In this document: positions 41,649 to 47,698 of the stretch, piece by piece
Layout of the letters: the number at the start of each line of letters is the position of its first letter
Numbering within the stretch: the stretch's first letter is position 1
NCBI GenBank assembly: GCA_904391375.1
Contig: CAJFMF010000002.1
Location: 1 to 47,698 of the forward strand
Direction of reading: 5' to 3'
From: Candidatus Gallimonas faecavium
GTDB lineage: Bacteria > Bacillota > Clostridia > Christensenellales > Borkfalkiaceae
Length of the DNA: 47,698 bases
Notes under the pieces: generated by a model
What the model saw: only the letters and a program-made list of their open reading frames with translations
What the model was told of the DNA's origin: nothing
Database searches by the model: none
Translations under genes and position numbers: made by a program

Positions 41649-42779
41649 ATGAAAACGCTGCAAACGCTCACCGTACTGGCGGGGATTCTGAACGATCCCC
41701 TCATTCAAGCCTATTCGCAGGAGGATGCAATTTCCTTTCTGCGCAAACTCTACGAACGGGGTGCGGAGGAAGGGTTTGCTGCGTATCTTGCAAATGCCGT
41801 TCTGACCAATGCGAACGCGTTTTCGCGCGCCTGCGCCGCAGGGAAAAATTCCTCGGAGTTTGTCCGAAGGGCGTATCTTGACGATCTGAAGGCTATTTCC
41901 GCGGCGATGGAGGAAGAGCCGCACGGGTTCGCATACGGCGAAACGCCCTCGCTGCTTGCAGGCTGGGACGAAGCGGCGATGCTTCGGCTGAAGTCGTATT
42001 ATGCCCAAAACGGGTGCGGGATATGGCTTTCGCACACGGCATTTCGTTATAACGGCACTCTTCAGCCCATTCTGACGCCCTCCGAAGTGACGCTTTCCGA
42101 TCTGAAGGGCTATGAGAGCGAAAAGGCGGAGATCGAGGACAATTTTGACAATTTTGTGCGCGGGCTTCCCTATTCGGATATGTTGCTCTACGGCGACCGC
42201 GGGACGGGGAAATCCTCTACCGTCCACGCAATGGTCAATCGCTATGCCGCACAAAAGCTGCGCCTTGTAGAGATCGACAAGGAGAACATTCTCTCGCTTC
42301 CGCGACTGCGGGCGCTTCTGGCGGCGGAACCGATGAAGTTTGTCATCTTCATCGATGATTTTTCCCTGCGGGAGGAGGACGACCGCGTCTCCACGCTCAA
42401 AGCGGCATTGCAGGGAAGCATGGAGGGACATGCGGGGAACGTCATGATCGTTGCGACGAGCAACCGCCGTCATATCGTGGAGGAAAATTTTGGCACGCGC
42501 AAGGACAGCGTTCACGCGGGAGACAGCGAAGAGGAACTGCTCTCCCTTTCCGACCGCTTCGGAATCACCGTGCTGTTCGCTTCGACGGGGAAAAAGGAAT
42601 ATCTGTCCATTGTGGAAGCGCTTGCCGCGGATGCCGATCTGCATACGCCCACGGAACAGATCGATCTGCTCGCAGAGCGTTGGGCGCTCTTGCGCGGAGG
42701 CCGTTCTCCACGCCGTGCAAGACAGTTCATCGGCTATCTTCTCGCCTGCGAGCGCAAGGGAAAGCCCGTTGAACTCTGA
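41649..42779 (+). CDS. DUF815 family AAA ATP-binding protein
   Basis: A 376-residue protein of the DUF815 family. The N-terminal 150 residues are helical and family-specific; the AAA core has SDLKGYESEKAEIEDN, Walker A LYGDRGTGKSS near residue 185 and Walker B VIFIDDFSLREEDDRV near 233, then VMIVATSNRRHIV. ATG 41649 is eight bases after CGGAG. The cellular function of DUF815 proteins is not known to me; the neighbours ilvC and murC give no clear hint. Confidence 0.88.
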   Translation: MKTLQTLTVLAGILNDPLIQAYSQEDAISFLRKLYERGAEEGFAAYLANAVLTNANAFSRACAAGKNSSEFVRRAYLDDLKAISAAMEEEPHGFAYGETPSLLAGWDEAAMLRLKSYYAQNGCGIWLSHTAFRYNGTLQPILTPSEVTLSDLKGYESEKAEIEDNFDNFVRGLPYSDMLLYGDRGTGKSSTVHAMVNRYAAQKLRLVEIDKENILSLPRLRALLAAEPMKFVIFIDDFSLREEDDRVSTLKAALQGSMEGHAGNVMIVATSNRRHIVEENFGTRKDSVHAGDSEEELLSLSDRFGITVLFASTGKKEYLSIVEALAADADLHTPTEQIDLLAERWALLRGGRSPRRARQFIGYLLACERKGKPVEL

Positions 42780-42821
42780 CCGCCCGTGCAGACGCTGTAA
42801 CCCTCTTTCCGTTTGTGGCTG

Positions 42822-44156
42822 CTATGATTTGTCGAGCAATCCGCGGACGATCTCATCGATATCGCCCGCGCCGAGCACGAGGATGAGATCGTCTTTTTGG
42901 GCCGTTTCCAGAAGCCTGCGCCGAAGGTCGTGCGGAGACTGGACATAGACGGCTTCGGGAACGCGGGAGACGAGTGCGGGAGCGCTCCCTTCCCAAAAAA
43001 AGGTTTCCCGAGCCGCATAGGTCCGATAGACAACGGGCGATTCCGCTCTTCGGAGGACGGAGACAAAATCCGCCATGAGATCGCGTGTCCGCGTATAGGT
43101 ATGCGGCTGAAAGACAACGCGCACCGTTCCGCGGCAGATCCCCTCGGCCGTGGCGATCGCCGCGCGCATCTCTGCAGGATGGTGCGCATAATCGCATATG
43201 ATCGGGATATGATTGAGAGTTCCCGCGTACTCGAATCGTCTTTTTACGCCGCGGAAATCTTCCAGGCCTTCGGCAATCGTGCGCGCAGGAATCCCTGCAA
43301 GGCGCGCCGCCGCATACGCGGCAAGCGCATTCTGCATCTGCACGCGCCCGAGGACGCGAAGGCGGATTCTGGTGACGGGAATGCCTTTTTCCGACACGGT
43401 AAAACAATATTGTTCGCCGTTTGCGCAGATGCGCGTTGCGCGGATATCTCCCGTATGCACGCCGAAAGAGAGCGCATGCGGAATGCGGACGGCGTTGGCG
43501 TCTTCCGCATTGATGACGACGTGCTGTGCCGCGGCGGCAAAACGGGTGTAGGCGTTCAGGAGGTCTTCGGCGCTTGCGTAACAGTCTGTGTGATCGAGAT
43601 CGGTATTGAGCACAACGGCGATTTCGCTCTTCAGCGAGAGAAAACTGCGACGGAATTCGCACGCCTCCGTCAGGAAGTACTCCCTTCCCGTCGAAAAGTA
43701 ATTTCCGAACGCGGTATCTTCGCCGCCAATATGACAGGTAAACGGCATCCCGGCCGCGGAAAAGATATGCGCGAGCATTGCCGTTGCAGAGGTTTTTCCG
43801 TGACACCCTGCAACGGAAAGGACATGAGGATAGGCTTGGGCAATTTCTCCGAGCAGCATGGCGCGCGTCAGGACTTTTTTCCCCTTTTTTTGCGCCTGCT
43901 CTAAAAGCGTCGTATGACGGTCTATGGCCTCCGTATAGACGATGACGGGTTCGGAAATGGCGGCTTCTGGCACCTCCCCGACTGTGACGGGAATTCCGCG
44001 CGCGCGCAACTTTCTTACAAAAAAACTCTCCCGCGCATCGCACCCCCTTACGGGAACTCCGGCATCGGCAAGCAGATTGGCAAGCGCGCTCATGCTGACT
44101 CCGCCGATTCCGATGAAATATACTCCACCAAAAAGACGATTTGAGAGGAATGGCAT
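42822..44156 (-). CDS. murC: UDP-N-acetylmuramate--L-alanine ligase
   Basis: MurC adds L-alanine to UDP-MurNAc, the first amino acid of the peptidoglycan stem. The 444 residues have the N-terminal Rossmann motif FIGIGGVSMSALANLL, the ATP-binding GCHGKTSATAM, EACEFRRSFL, and the C-terminal domain with CDYAHHPAEM and QPHTYTRT. ATG 44156 gives the standard N-terminus. No Shine-Dalgarno is visible; a possible -10 (TAAAAT, 44162-44167) ends five bases before the ATG but has no convincing -35, so a leaderless start is only possible. Confidence 0.95.
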   Translation of the reverse strand: MPFLSNRLFGGVYFIGIGGVSMSALANLLADAGVPVRGCDARESFFVRKLRARGIPVTVGEVPEAAISEPVIVYTEAIDRHTTLLEQAQKKGKKVLTRAMLLGEIAQAYPHVLSVAGCHGKTSATAMLAHIFSAAGMPFTCHIGGEDTAFGNYFSTGREYFLTEACEFRRSFLSLKSEIAVVLNTDLDHTDCYASAEDLLNAYTRFAAAAQHVVINAEDANAVRIPHALSFGVHTGDIRATRICANGEQYCFTVSEKGIPVTRIRLRVLGRVQMQNALAAYAAARLAGIPARTIAEGLEDFRGVKRRFEYAGTLNHIPIICDYAHHPAEMRAAIATAEGICRGTVRVVFQPHTYTRTRDLMADFVSVLRRAESPVVYRTYAARETFFWEGSAPALVSRVPEAVYVQSPHDLRRRLLETAQKDDLILVLGAGDIDEIVRGLLDKS

Positions 44157-44249
44157 ACCGTATTTTATGAAAAAATCATTTTTTTCGTGCCGAAGATGGT
44201 ATTTTTTGGAAAAAAATTTGATGAAATTTCGAAAAAACCTCTTGCAAAG

Positions 44250-44279
44250 ATAGGAAAAAAGTGATAATATAATGAATAC
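44250..44279 (+). promoter_or_regulatory. sigma-H promoter of spoVG
   Basis: ATAGGAAAA (44250-44258) matches the sigma-H -35 RNAGGAWWW at every position. After 12 bases, AATGAATAC (44271-44279) matches RNNGAATWW in all but the last base. B. subtilis spoVG is a classic sigma-H gene. A sigma-A-like pair (TTGCAA-17-TAATAT, 44242-44270) overlaps. Confidence 0.8.
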
Positions 44280-44306
44280 ATAGGAGGAAACACAGGGGGA
44301 CCCAAT

Positions 44307-44618
44307 ATGAAGATCGATGATGTACGAATTCGTGAAATCCGCAATCCTGTCGGAAAACTCAAAGCAGTCGTATCCGTTACGATTGACGAATGTTTTGTTG
44401 TTCACGACATAAAAATATTTGAACGTGACAACGGTTATGCCATCGCCATGCCGAGCCGCAAGACGACAGACGGCAAATACAAGGACATCGCCCATCCGCT
44501 CAATTCCGAGACGCGAGAAATGCTTCAGAACATTATTCTCGCGGAATACCAGAACTTCCTTGCCGACAACGCACAGCCCGTCCAGGCAGAGCCGTTTGTC
44601 GCCGCAGAAGAAGCCTGA
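44307..44618 (+). CDS. spoVG: regulator SpoVG
   Basis: SpoVG is a small nucleic-acid-binding regulator, linked to septation and sporulation in Bacillus. The 103 residues match along the length: [53 protein letters not shown] and the C-terminal helix. AGGGGGA is six bases before ATG 44307. The C-terminus is an Ala/Glu-rich tail. Confidence 0.97.
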   Translation: MKIDDVRIREIRNPVGKLKAVVSVTIDECFVVHDIKIFERDNGYAIAMPSRKTTDGKYKDIAHPLNSETREMLQNIILAEYQNFLADNAQPVQAEPFVAAEEA

Positions 44619-44670
44619 AGCGCTTATTTTCATGAATAACGGGCTCGGGACAGCCTTTCAATGTTCCCGT

Positions 44671-44696
44671 CCGGCGTCACACGGCGCCGGTTTTTT
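44671..44696 (+). terminator. terminator of spoVG
   Basis: CCGGCG and CGCCGG form a GC-only stem with an eight-base loop, followed by six T residues. Confidence 0.75.
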
Positions 44697-44753
44697 GTTG
44701 CTTTTTCGGCATTTACAAGAATACTATACTGCCCGATTGTCATAACGTCATAA

Positions 44754-44792
44754 GGCCGCCGTGACATCGCTTTATGCGATGTCGCGGCGGCC
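44754..44792. repeat. 17-bp inverted repeat (isolated hairpin)
   Basis: GGCCGCCGTGACATCGC and GCGATGTCGCGGCGGCC pair over 17 positions with one G-T pair around a TTTAT loop. No T-tract follows on either strand. Confidence 0.7.
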
Positions 44793-44923
44793 CTGCATTT
44801 CTCTTAAATGCGTTTGCAAACGTGCTGCCAAGTTCCGAATACCAGACACTTCCTCTTATTGATACAACGGCCCTTCCGACCGAAGTATTTCCTGCTGACA
44901 GACACGATGGCGGTGATTACACG

Positions 44924-44949
44924 AAAAAAGACGCATCCGAAGATGTGCC
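44924..44949 (-). terminator. terminator of the cold-shock gene
   Basis: On the minus strand GGCACATC-TTCG-GATGCGTC forms a stem with one mismatch and a TTCG tetraloop, followed by six T residues. Confidence 0.7.
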
Positions 44950-44961
44950 TTTTCATTTTGC

Positions 44962-45174
44962 TCAGGAAACAGGTACGACGTTCACCGCACGCAGTTTTCC
45001 GCTGTCCTTAGGATCGGGCTCCGTCTCAAACGTGACCTTCTGCCCTTCCTTCAATGTACGAAATCCCTCCGTCTGGATTGCGGAGAAGTGTACAAACACG
45101 TCGTCTCCCCCTTCATCGTTGGCGATGAAACCGTACCCCTTACCGTCGTTGAACCATTTTACAGTTCCGTTCAC
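44962..45174 (-). CDS. cold-shock domain protein
   Basis: A 70-residue single cold-shock domain, an RNA chaperone. RNP1 is KGYGFI and RNP2 is VFVHFS; the start [15 protein letters not shown] is typical of CspA/CspB types. AGGAGGT precedes the ATG. The gene has a perfect consensus promoter and a leader of about 73 bases with a small ACGCA/TGCGT hairpin, a leader length often seen for cold-inducible csp genes. It lies between htpG and spoVG. Confidence 0.95.
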   Translation of the reverse strand: MNGTVKWFNDGKGYGFIANDEGGDDVFVHFSAIQTEGFRTLKEGQKVTFETEPDPKDSGKLRAVNVVPVS

Positions 45175-45253
45175 TTGAATTACCTCCTGTCGGCGCGCAG
45201 TGTAAACGTACGCACCGATGCGTCACGAGTCATGCTTATCCACGCCGAGTATT

Positions 45254-45282
45254 ATTATACCCTATAATTCAGAACTTGTCAA
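45254..45282 (-). promoter_or_regulatory. consensus sigma-A promoter of the cold-shock gene
   Basis: On the minus strand TTGACA (45277-45282), 17 bases, TATAAT (45254-45259). It starts about 20 bases after the htpG stop; no terminator separates the two, so read-through from htpG is possible. Confidence 0.85.
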
Positions 45283-45304
45283 TACCCATTTTGGAATATT
45301 TTGG

Positions 45305-47113
45305 TTATTTTTTTAAATAATTCTCAATGAGCATGGTGTTGATCGCGACAAAATCGGTGACTTCATCCGGCGTAAGTGGACGATAATTCATCAGCGCGAG
45401 GTAATAGATCTGCATAGCCGCGTGCTTTTGCGCGTCTTCCGGTGCCCCTTTGAGCGCCTGAACCGCGCTGTTTGCCATATTGACGACCAACGTCATATCG
45501 GCAGGCGATTCGCCCATACCGTAGAACGTGTGCATCTCGCTCAATCGACGTGCGAACTCCGAAACGTTGATTACGGCCGAGACATTGACGTCCTTGAGCT
45601 TTTCTGTTTTCACTGTGACATGCTTTCCTTCCAGCACTTTTTCAAAGATCGCCTTGAGGTCTGCATCCTCCTCGCCGTCCTCTTTGAGTGCGCCTGCCAC
45701 ATCGGCATCGATGCGAAGAAAACGCACGCGGGTCGGATTTTTATATTCAAGGAAGCTCAAAAAGTGCGGATCGATGTAGGTATCGCAATAGATGGCATCC
45801 AGGCCTGCATCCTTGAACATTTTGATATACTGAACCTGTTTTTTCTCGTCCGAGACGTAGTAGACAGGCTGCGGCTCTTTTCCGTTTTTGGCATCTTCCT
45901 CGGAGACCTCTTCCCCATAGAAGGAACTGACAGGACGATATTCGCCTGCGAGGTTCTTGTAGATGATGATGTCCTCGACGCGCTTATAGAACTCTTCGTC
46001 CTTCAGGCACCCGAACTTGACGAACGTGGCAAGATCCGCCCAGGAGTTTTCATAGCGTTCGCGATCGTTTTTATAGAGTTCGATCAGCTTATCCGCAACC
46101 TTTTTCGTGATGTGTTTTGCGATTTTCTGAACCTGCTTGTCGTTCTGCAAGAAGGAACGCGACACATTGAGCGGAATATCCGGGCAGTCGATGACGCCGT
46201 TGAGCAGCATCAGGAATTCCGGAATGACTTCCTTGATATTATCGGCGATAAACACCTGGTTGCAATACAGCTTGACCTTGCCGCGCTCCAGTTCCACCTG
46301 TTTCTTGACCTTGGGGAAATAGAGAATCCCCTTCAGACGGAAAGGATACTCCATGTTGAGGTGAATCCAGAACAGCGGGTCGTTGAAATCGGAGAAAGTC
46401 TCGCGATAGAACTGTTTATACTCCTCATCGGTGCAGTCTTTCGGCTGTTTCAGGTAGAGCGGGTGCGTCGTATTGACAGGCTTATCGTCCTTTCCCGTAG
46501 GGTTGAGATAGATCTCATAGGGCATAAACGAGCAGTACTTGTGCAAAAGCTCGCGGATTTTTGAAGCCTTCAAAAATTCCTTCTCGTCCTCCGCGATGTG
46601 CATGATGATCTTGGTGCCGCGCGCCGTGCGATCGCAGTCGCCGATCGTGTATGTTGAATTGCCGTCCGACGCCCAGTGTACGCCGGCTGTCCCTTCCCGA
46701 TAGGATTTTGTCTCGATCTCGATGAGATCGGAGACCATATATGCGGAATAGAACCCGAGCCCGAAATGCCCGATGATCCCGTCACCGCCCGCCTTTTCGT
46801 ATTTGTCTACGAAATCCGCTGCGCCCGAAAATGCGATCTGCGTAATGTATTTTTCGACTTCCTCTTCCGTCATGCCGATGCCGTTGTCTTCAACGGTCAG
46901 CGTGCCGGCTTTTTCATCCGTCGTTACGGTGACGCGGTAATTTTCTTCTGCCGCAGCCTCGCCGAGGTCGACAAGTTTTTTATGCTTCGTGATGGCATCC
47001 TGTGCGTTTGCCACAATTTCACGGAGAAAGATGTCTTTGTCCGAATACAGCCATTTTTTAATAATCGGCATCATGTTTTCGCTTGCAATGCGAATATTGC
47101 CCTGTTTTTCCAT
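45305..47113 (-). CDS. htpG: molecular chaperone HtpG (Hsp90)
   Basis: HtpG is the bacterial Hsp90. The 602 residues have the GHKL ATPase domain: FLREIVANAQDAITK (the common form has ASDA), VEDNGIGMTEEEV and GHFGLGFYSAYMVSD; then the middle domain with the catalytic Arg region (NVSRSFLQND) and a C-terminal dimerisation domain. AAGGAGT precedes the ATG. I see no CIRCE or HrcA site upstream. The promoter is unclear; an upstream terminator at 47152 separates it from the S1 gene. Confidence 0.97.
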   Translation of the reverse strand: MEKQGNIRIASENMMPIIKKWLYSDKDIFLREIVANAQDAITKHKKLVDLGEAAAEENYRVTVTTDEKAGTLTVEDNGIGMTEEEVEKYITQIAFSGAADFVDKYEKAGGDGIIGHFGLGFYSAYMVSDLIEIETKSYREGTAGVHWASDGNSTYTIGDCDRTARGTKIIMHIAEDEKEFLKASKIRELLHKYCSFMPYEIYLNPTGKDDKPVNTTHPLYLKQPKDCTDEEYKQFYRETFSDFNDPLFWIHLNMEYPFRLKGILYFPKVKKQVELERGKVKLYCNQVFIADNIKEVIPEFLMLLNGVIDCPDIPLNVSRSFLQNDKQVQKIAKHITKKVADKLIELYKNDRERYENSWADLATFVKFGCLKDEEFYKRVEDIIIYKNLAGEYRPVSSFYGEEVSEEDAKNGKEPQPVYYVSDEKKQVQYIKMFKDAGLDAIYCDTYIDPHFLSFLEYKNPTRVRFLRIDADVAGALKEDGEEDADLKAIFEKVLEGKHVTVKTEKLKDVNVSAVINVSEFARRLSEMHTFYGMGESPADMTLVVNMANSAVQALKGAPEDAQKHAAMQIYYLALMNYRPLTPDEVTDFVAINTMLIENYLKK

Positions 47114-47151
47114 AGTCGTACTCCTTAATGATGTTCAAAGCATATATAAAC

Positions 47152-47180
47152 AAAAAAATCCGCTTTTAAGCGGATTTTTT
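47152..47180 (-). terminator. terminator of the S1-domain gene, possibly bidirectional
   Basis: AATCCGCTT and AAGCGGATT form a perfect 9-bp stem flanked by A- and T-runs that extend it on both sides. Confidence 0.8.
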
Positions 47181-47206
47181 GAATATCGTCGTTTACAGGC
47201 GATCAA

Positions 47207-47698
47207 TTATTTGTTGTTGTCATCGTTTCCGAGAAGGTCAGCGATGGAAGCTCCACCGTAACCGCCCTCGCTCCACTCTCTGAACTCCGCTTCATCTGCG
47301 TAGTCGCTTGCCGAGCGGCGATTGCCCTTATTTCTCTGACGAGGACGTCTCTCACCGGGCTCTTCGTTTCTGTCACGCTCCTCGCGGTTGTCCCAAGGAC
47401 GGGGCTGAAGTGCTTTGATGGAGAGCGTGATACGACGCGCTTCGGGATCGACGGCAAGAACCTTTGCATCGACTTCCTGGCCGATCGCAAGTGCGGAGGT
47501 AGGATCCTCAACCCACTCGTGCGTGATCTGGGAGACATGGACGAGGCCGTCAATTCCCTTTTCGAGCTCAACAAACGCACCGAAGGGAACAATGCGGACA
47601 ACCTTTCCGTGAACGACGTCGCCTTCTGCATAGCGCTCTGCGGCGGTGTCCCAAGGACGAGGCTGAAGCTGCTTATAGCCGATGGAGACCTTCTTGTT
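47207..47698 (-). CDS. rpsA: S1-domain RNA-binding protein, 5' part outside the window
   Basis: The minus frame is open from the window edge to the stop at 47207, giving the last 163 residues. An S1 domain is clear: YAEGDVVHGKVVRIVPFGAF, VELEKGIDGLVHVSQI and EARRITLSIKALQPRPWD. The repeated QPRPWD segment before and after the domain is typical of the C-terminal repeats of Firmicutes ribosomal protein S1. The last 60 residues are charged and Arg/Glu/Gly-rich. In some Clostridia S1 is fused to IspH; that cannot be judged here. A terminator follows. Confidence 0.85.
   Translation of the reverse strand, partial: NKKVSIGYKQLQPRPWDTAAERYAEGDVVHGKVVRIVPFGAFVELEKGIDGLVHVSQITHEWVEDPTSALAIGQEVDAKVLAVDPEARRITLSIKALQPRPWDNREERDRNEEPGERRPRQRNKGNRRSASDYADEAEFREWSEGGYGGASIADLLGNDDNNK

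Larger units (their letters stand above)
44619..44961. other. gap between spoVG and the cold-shock gene
   Basis: This gap of about 340 bases holds the spoVG terminator (44671), a strong isolated hairpin (44754) and the terminator of the convergent csp gene (44924). The rest shows no gene I can support; a plus-strand open frame through it runs antisense to csp. Confidence 0.6.

Noticed and set aside
47114-47206. CIRCE element or other heat-shock operator before htpG
   Set aside because: No TTAGCACTC/GAGTGCTAA inverted repeat is present.
1-47698. CRISPR arrays, tRNA or rRNA genes, insertion sequences
   Set aside because: I saw no regularly spaced repeats, no tRNA-like arms and no transposase-like product in the window.

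Overview
This window reads as a stretch of core chromosome from an endospore-forming, Gram-positive anaerobe of the class Clostridia (Firmicutes). It has a complete spoIIIA operon (AA to AH), spoIVB, gerW, spoVG, two D,D-carboxypeptidases, diaminopimelate decarboxylase, a Firmicutes-type GlgC/GlgD pair and the B. subtilis-like gene order spoIIIA - yqhY - nusB - folD - ispA - dxs - tlyA - nadK - argR - recN - spoIVB. I cannot fix the genus. I see no tRNA, rRNA, CRISPR array, prophage or intact insertion sequence.

Layout. 1-3.7 kb (+): the 3' part of mutL, then miaA and a PLP enzyme of the methionine gamma-lyase/YnbB family, tightly coupled, followed by terminators. 4.2-8.6 kb (+): spoIIIAA-AH. 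8.7-13.7 kb (+): an Asp23 protein, nusB, folD, ispA, dxs and tlyA, without the accBC and xseAB genes that sit here in B. subtilis. 13.7-19.1 kb (+): nadK-argR-recN, then spoIVB and a D,D-carboxypeptidase. 19.2-25.4 kb (+): lysA; a site-2-protease-like gene with scpA/scpB; a spore operon of a DUF2953-like gene, gerW and a second carboxypeptidase; and rluB. 25.8-29.0 kb: lexA (-), a divergent cysteine-rich small protein (+), hflX and a tyrosine recombinase (-). 29.1-29.7 kb: a gene-poor gap with a repeated element. 29.7-40.3 kb (-): a glycogen locus transcribed glgB-glgC-glgD-glgA-glgP-GH13. 40.4-47.7 kb: ilvC (-), a DUF815 ATPase (+), murC (-), spoVG (+), a cold-shock protein (-), htpG (-) and the 3' end of an S1-domain protein (-).

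How it works together. The spore genes cover the feeding channel between mother cell and forespore (SpoIIIA), the SpoIVB checkpoint protease and GerW. Candidate sporulation promoters can be read upstream: sigma-E-like for spoIIIA, sigma-F/G-like for spoIVB and the DUF2953-like gene, and a near-perfect sigma-H site for spoVG. The glycogen genes give both synthesis (ADP-glucose, elongation, branching) and breakdown (phosphorylase, GH13).

The least expected signals are: (1) repeated placement of strong -10 boxes 6-9 bases before the start codon with no usable Shine-Dalgarno, which predicts leaderless or near-leaderless mRNAs for nadK, lysA, the M50 gene, the Cys-rich gene and the recombinase, and perhaps spoIIIAA; (2) a start codon built into the 3' arm of an upstream terminator hairpin; (3) Lys/Ala-rich tails sharing KKSTAKK on GlgA (N-terminal) and GlgB (C-terminal); (4) a SpoIIIAG that seems to lack the long insertion of the B. 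subtilis protein; (5) direct and inverted copies of CGAATAGTTA beside the tyrosine recombinase. All are read by eye; no search, folding or alignment program was run.
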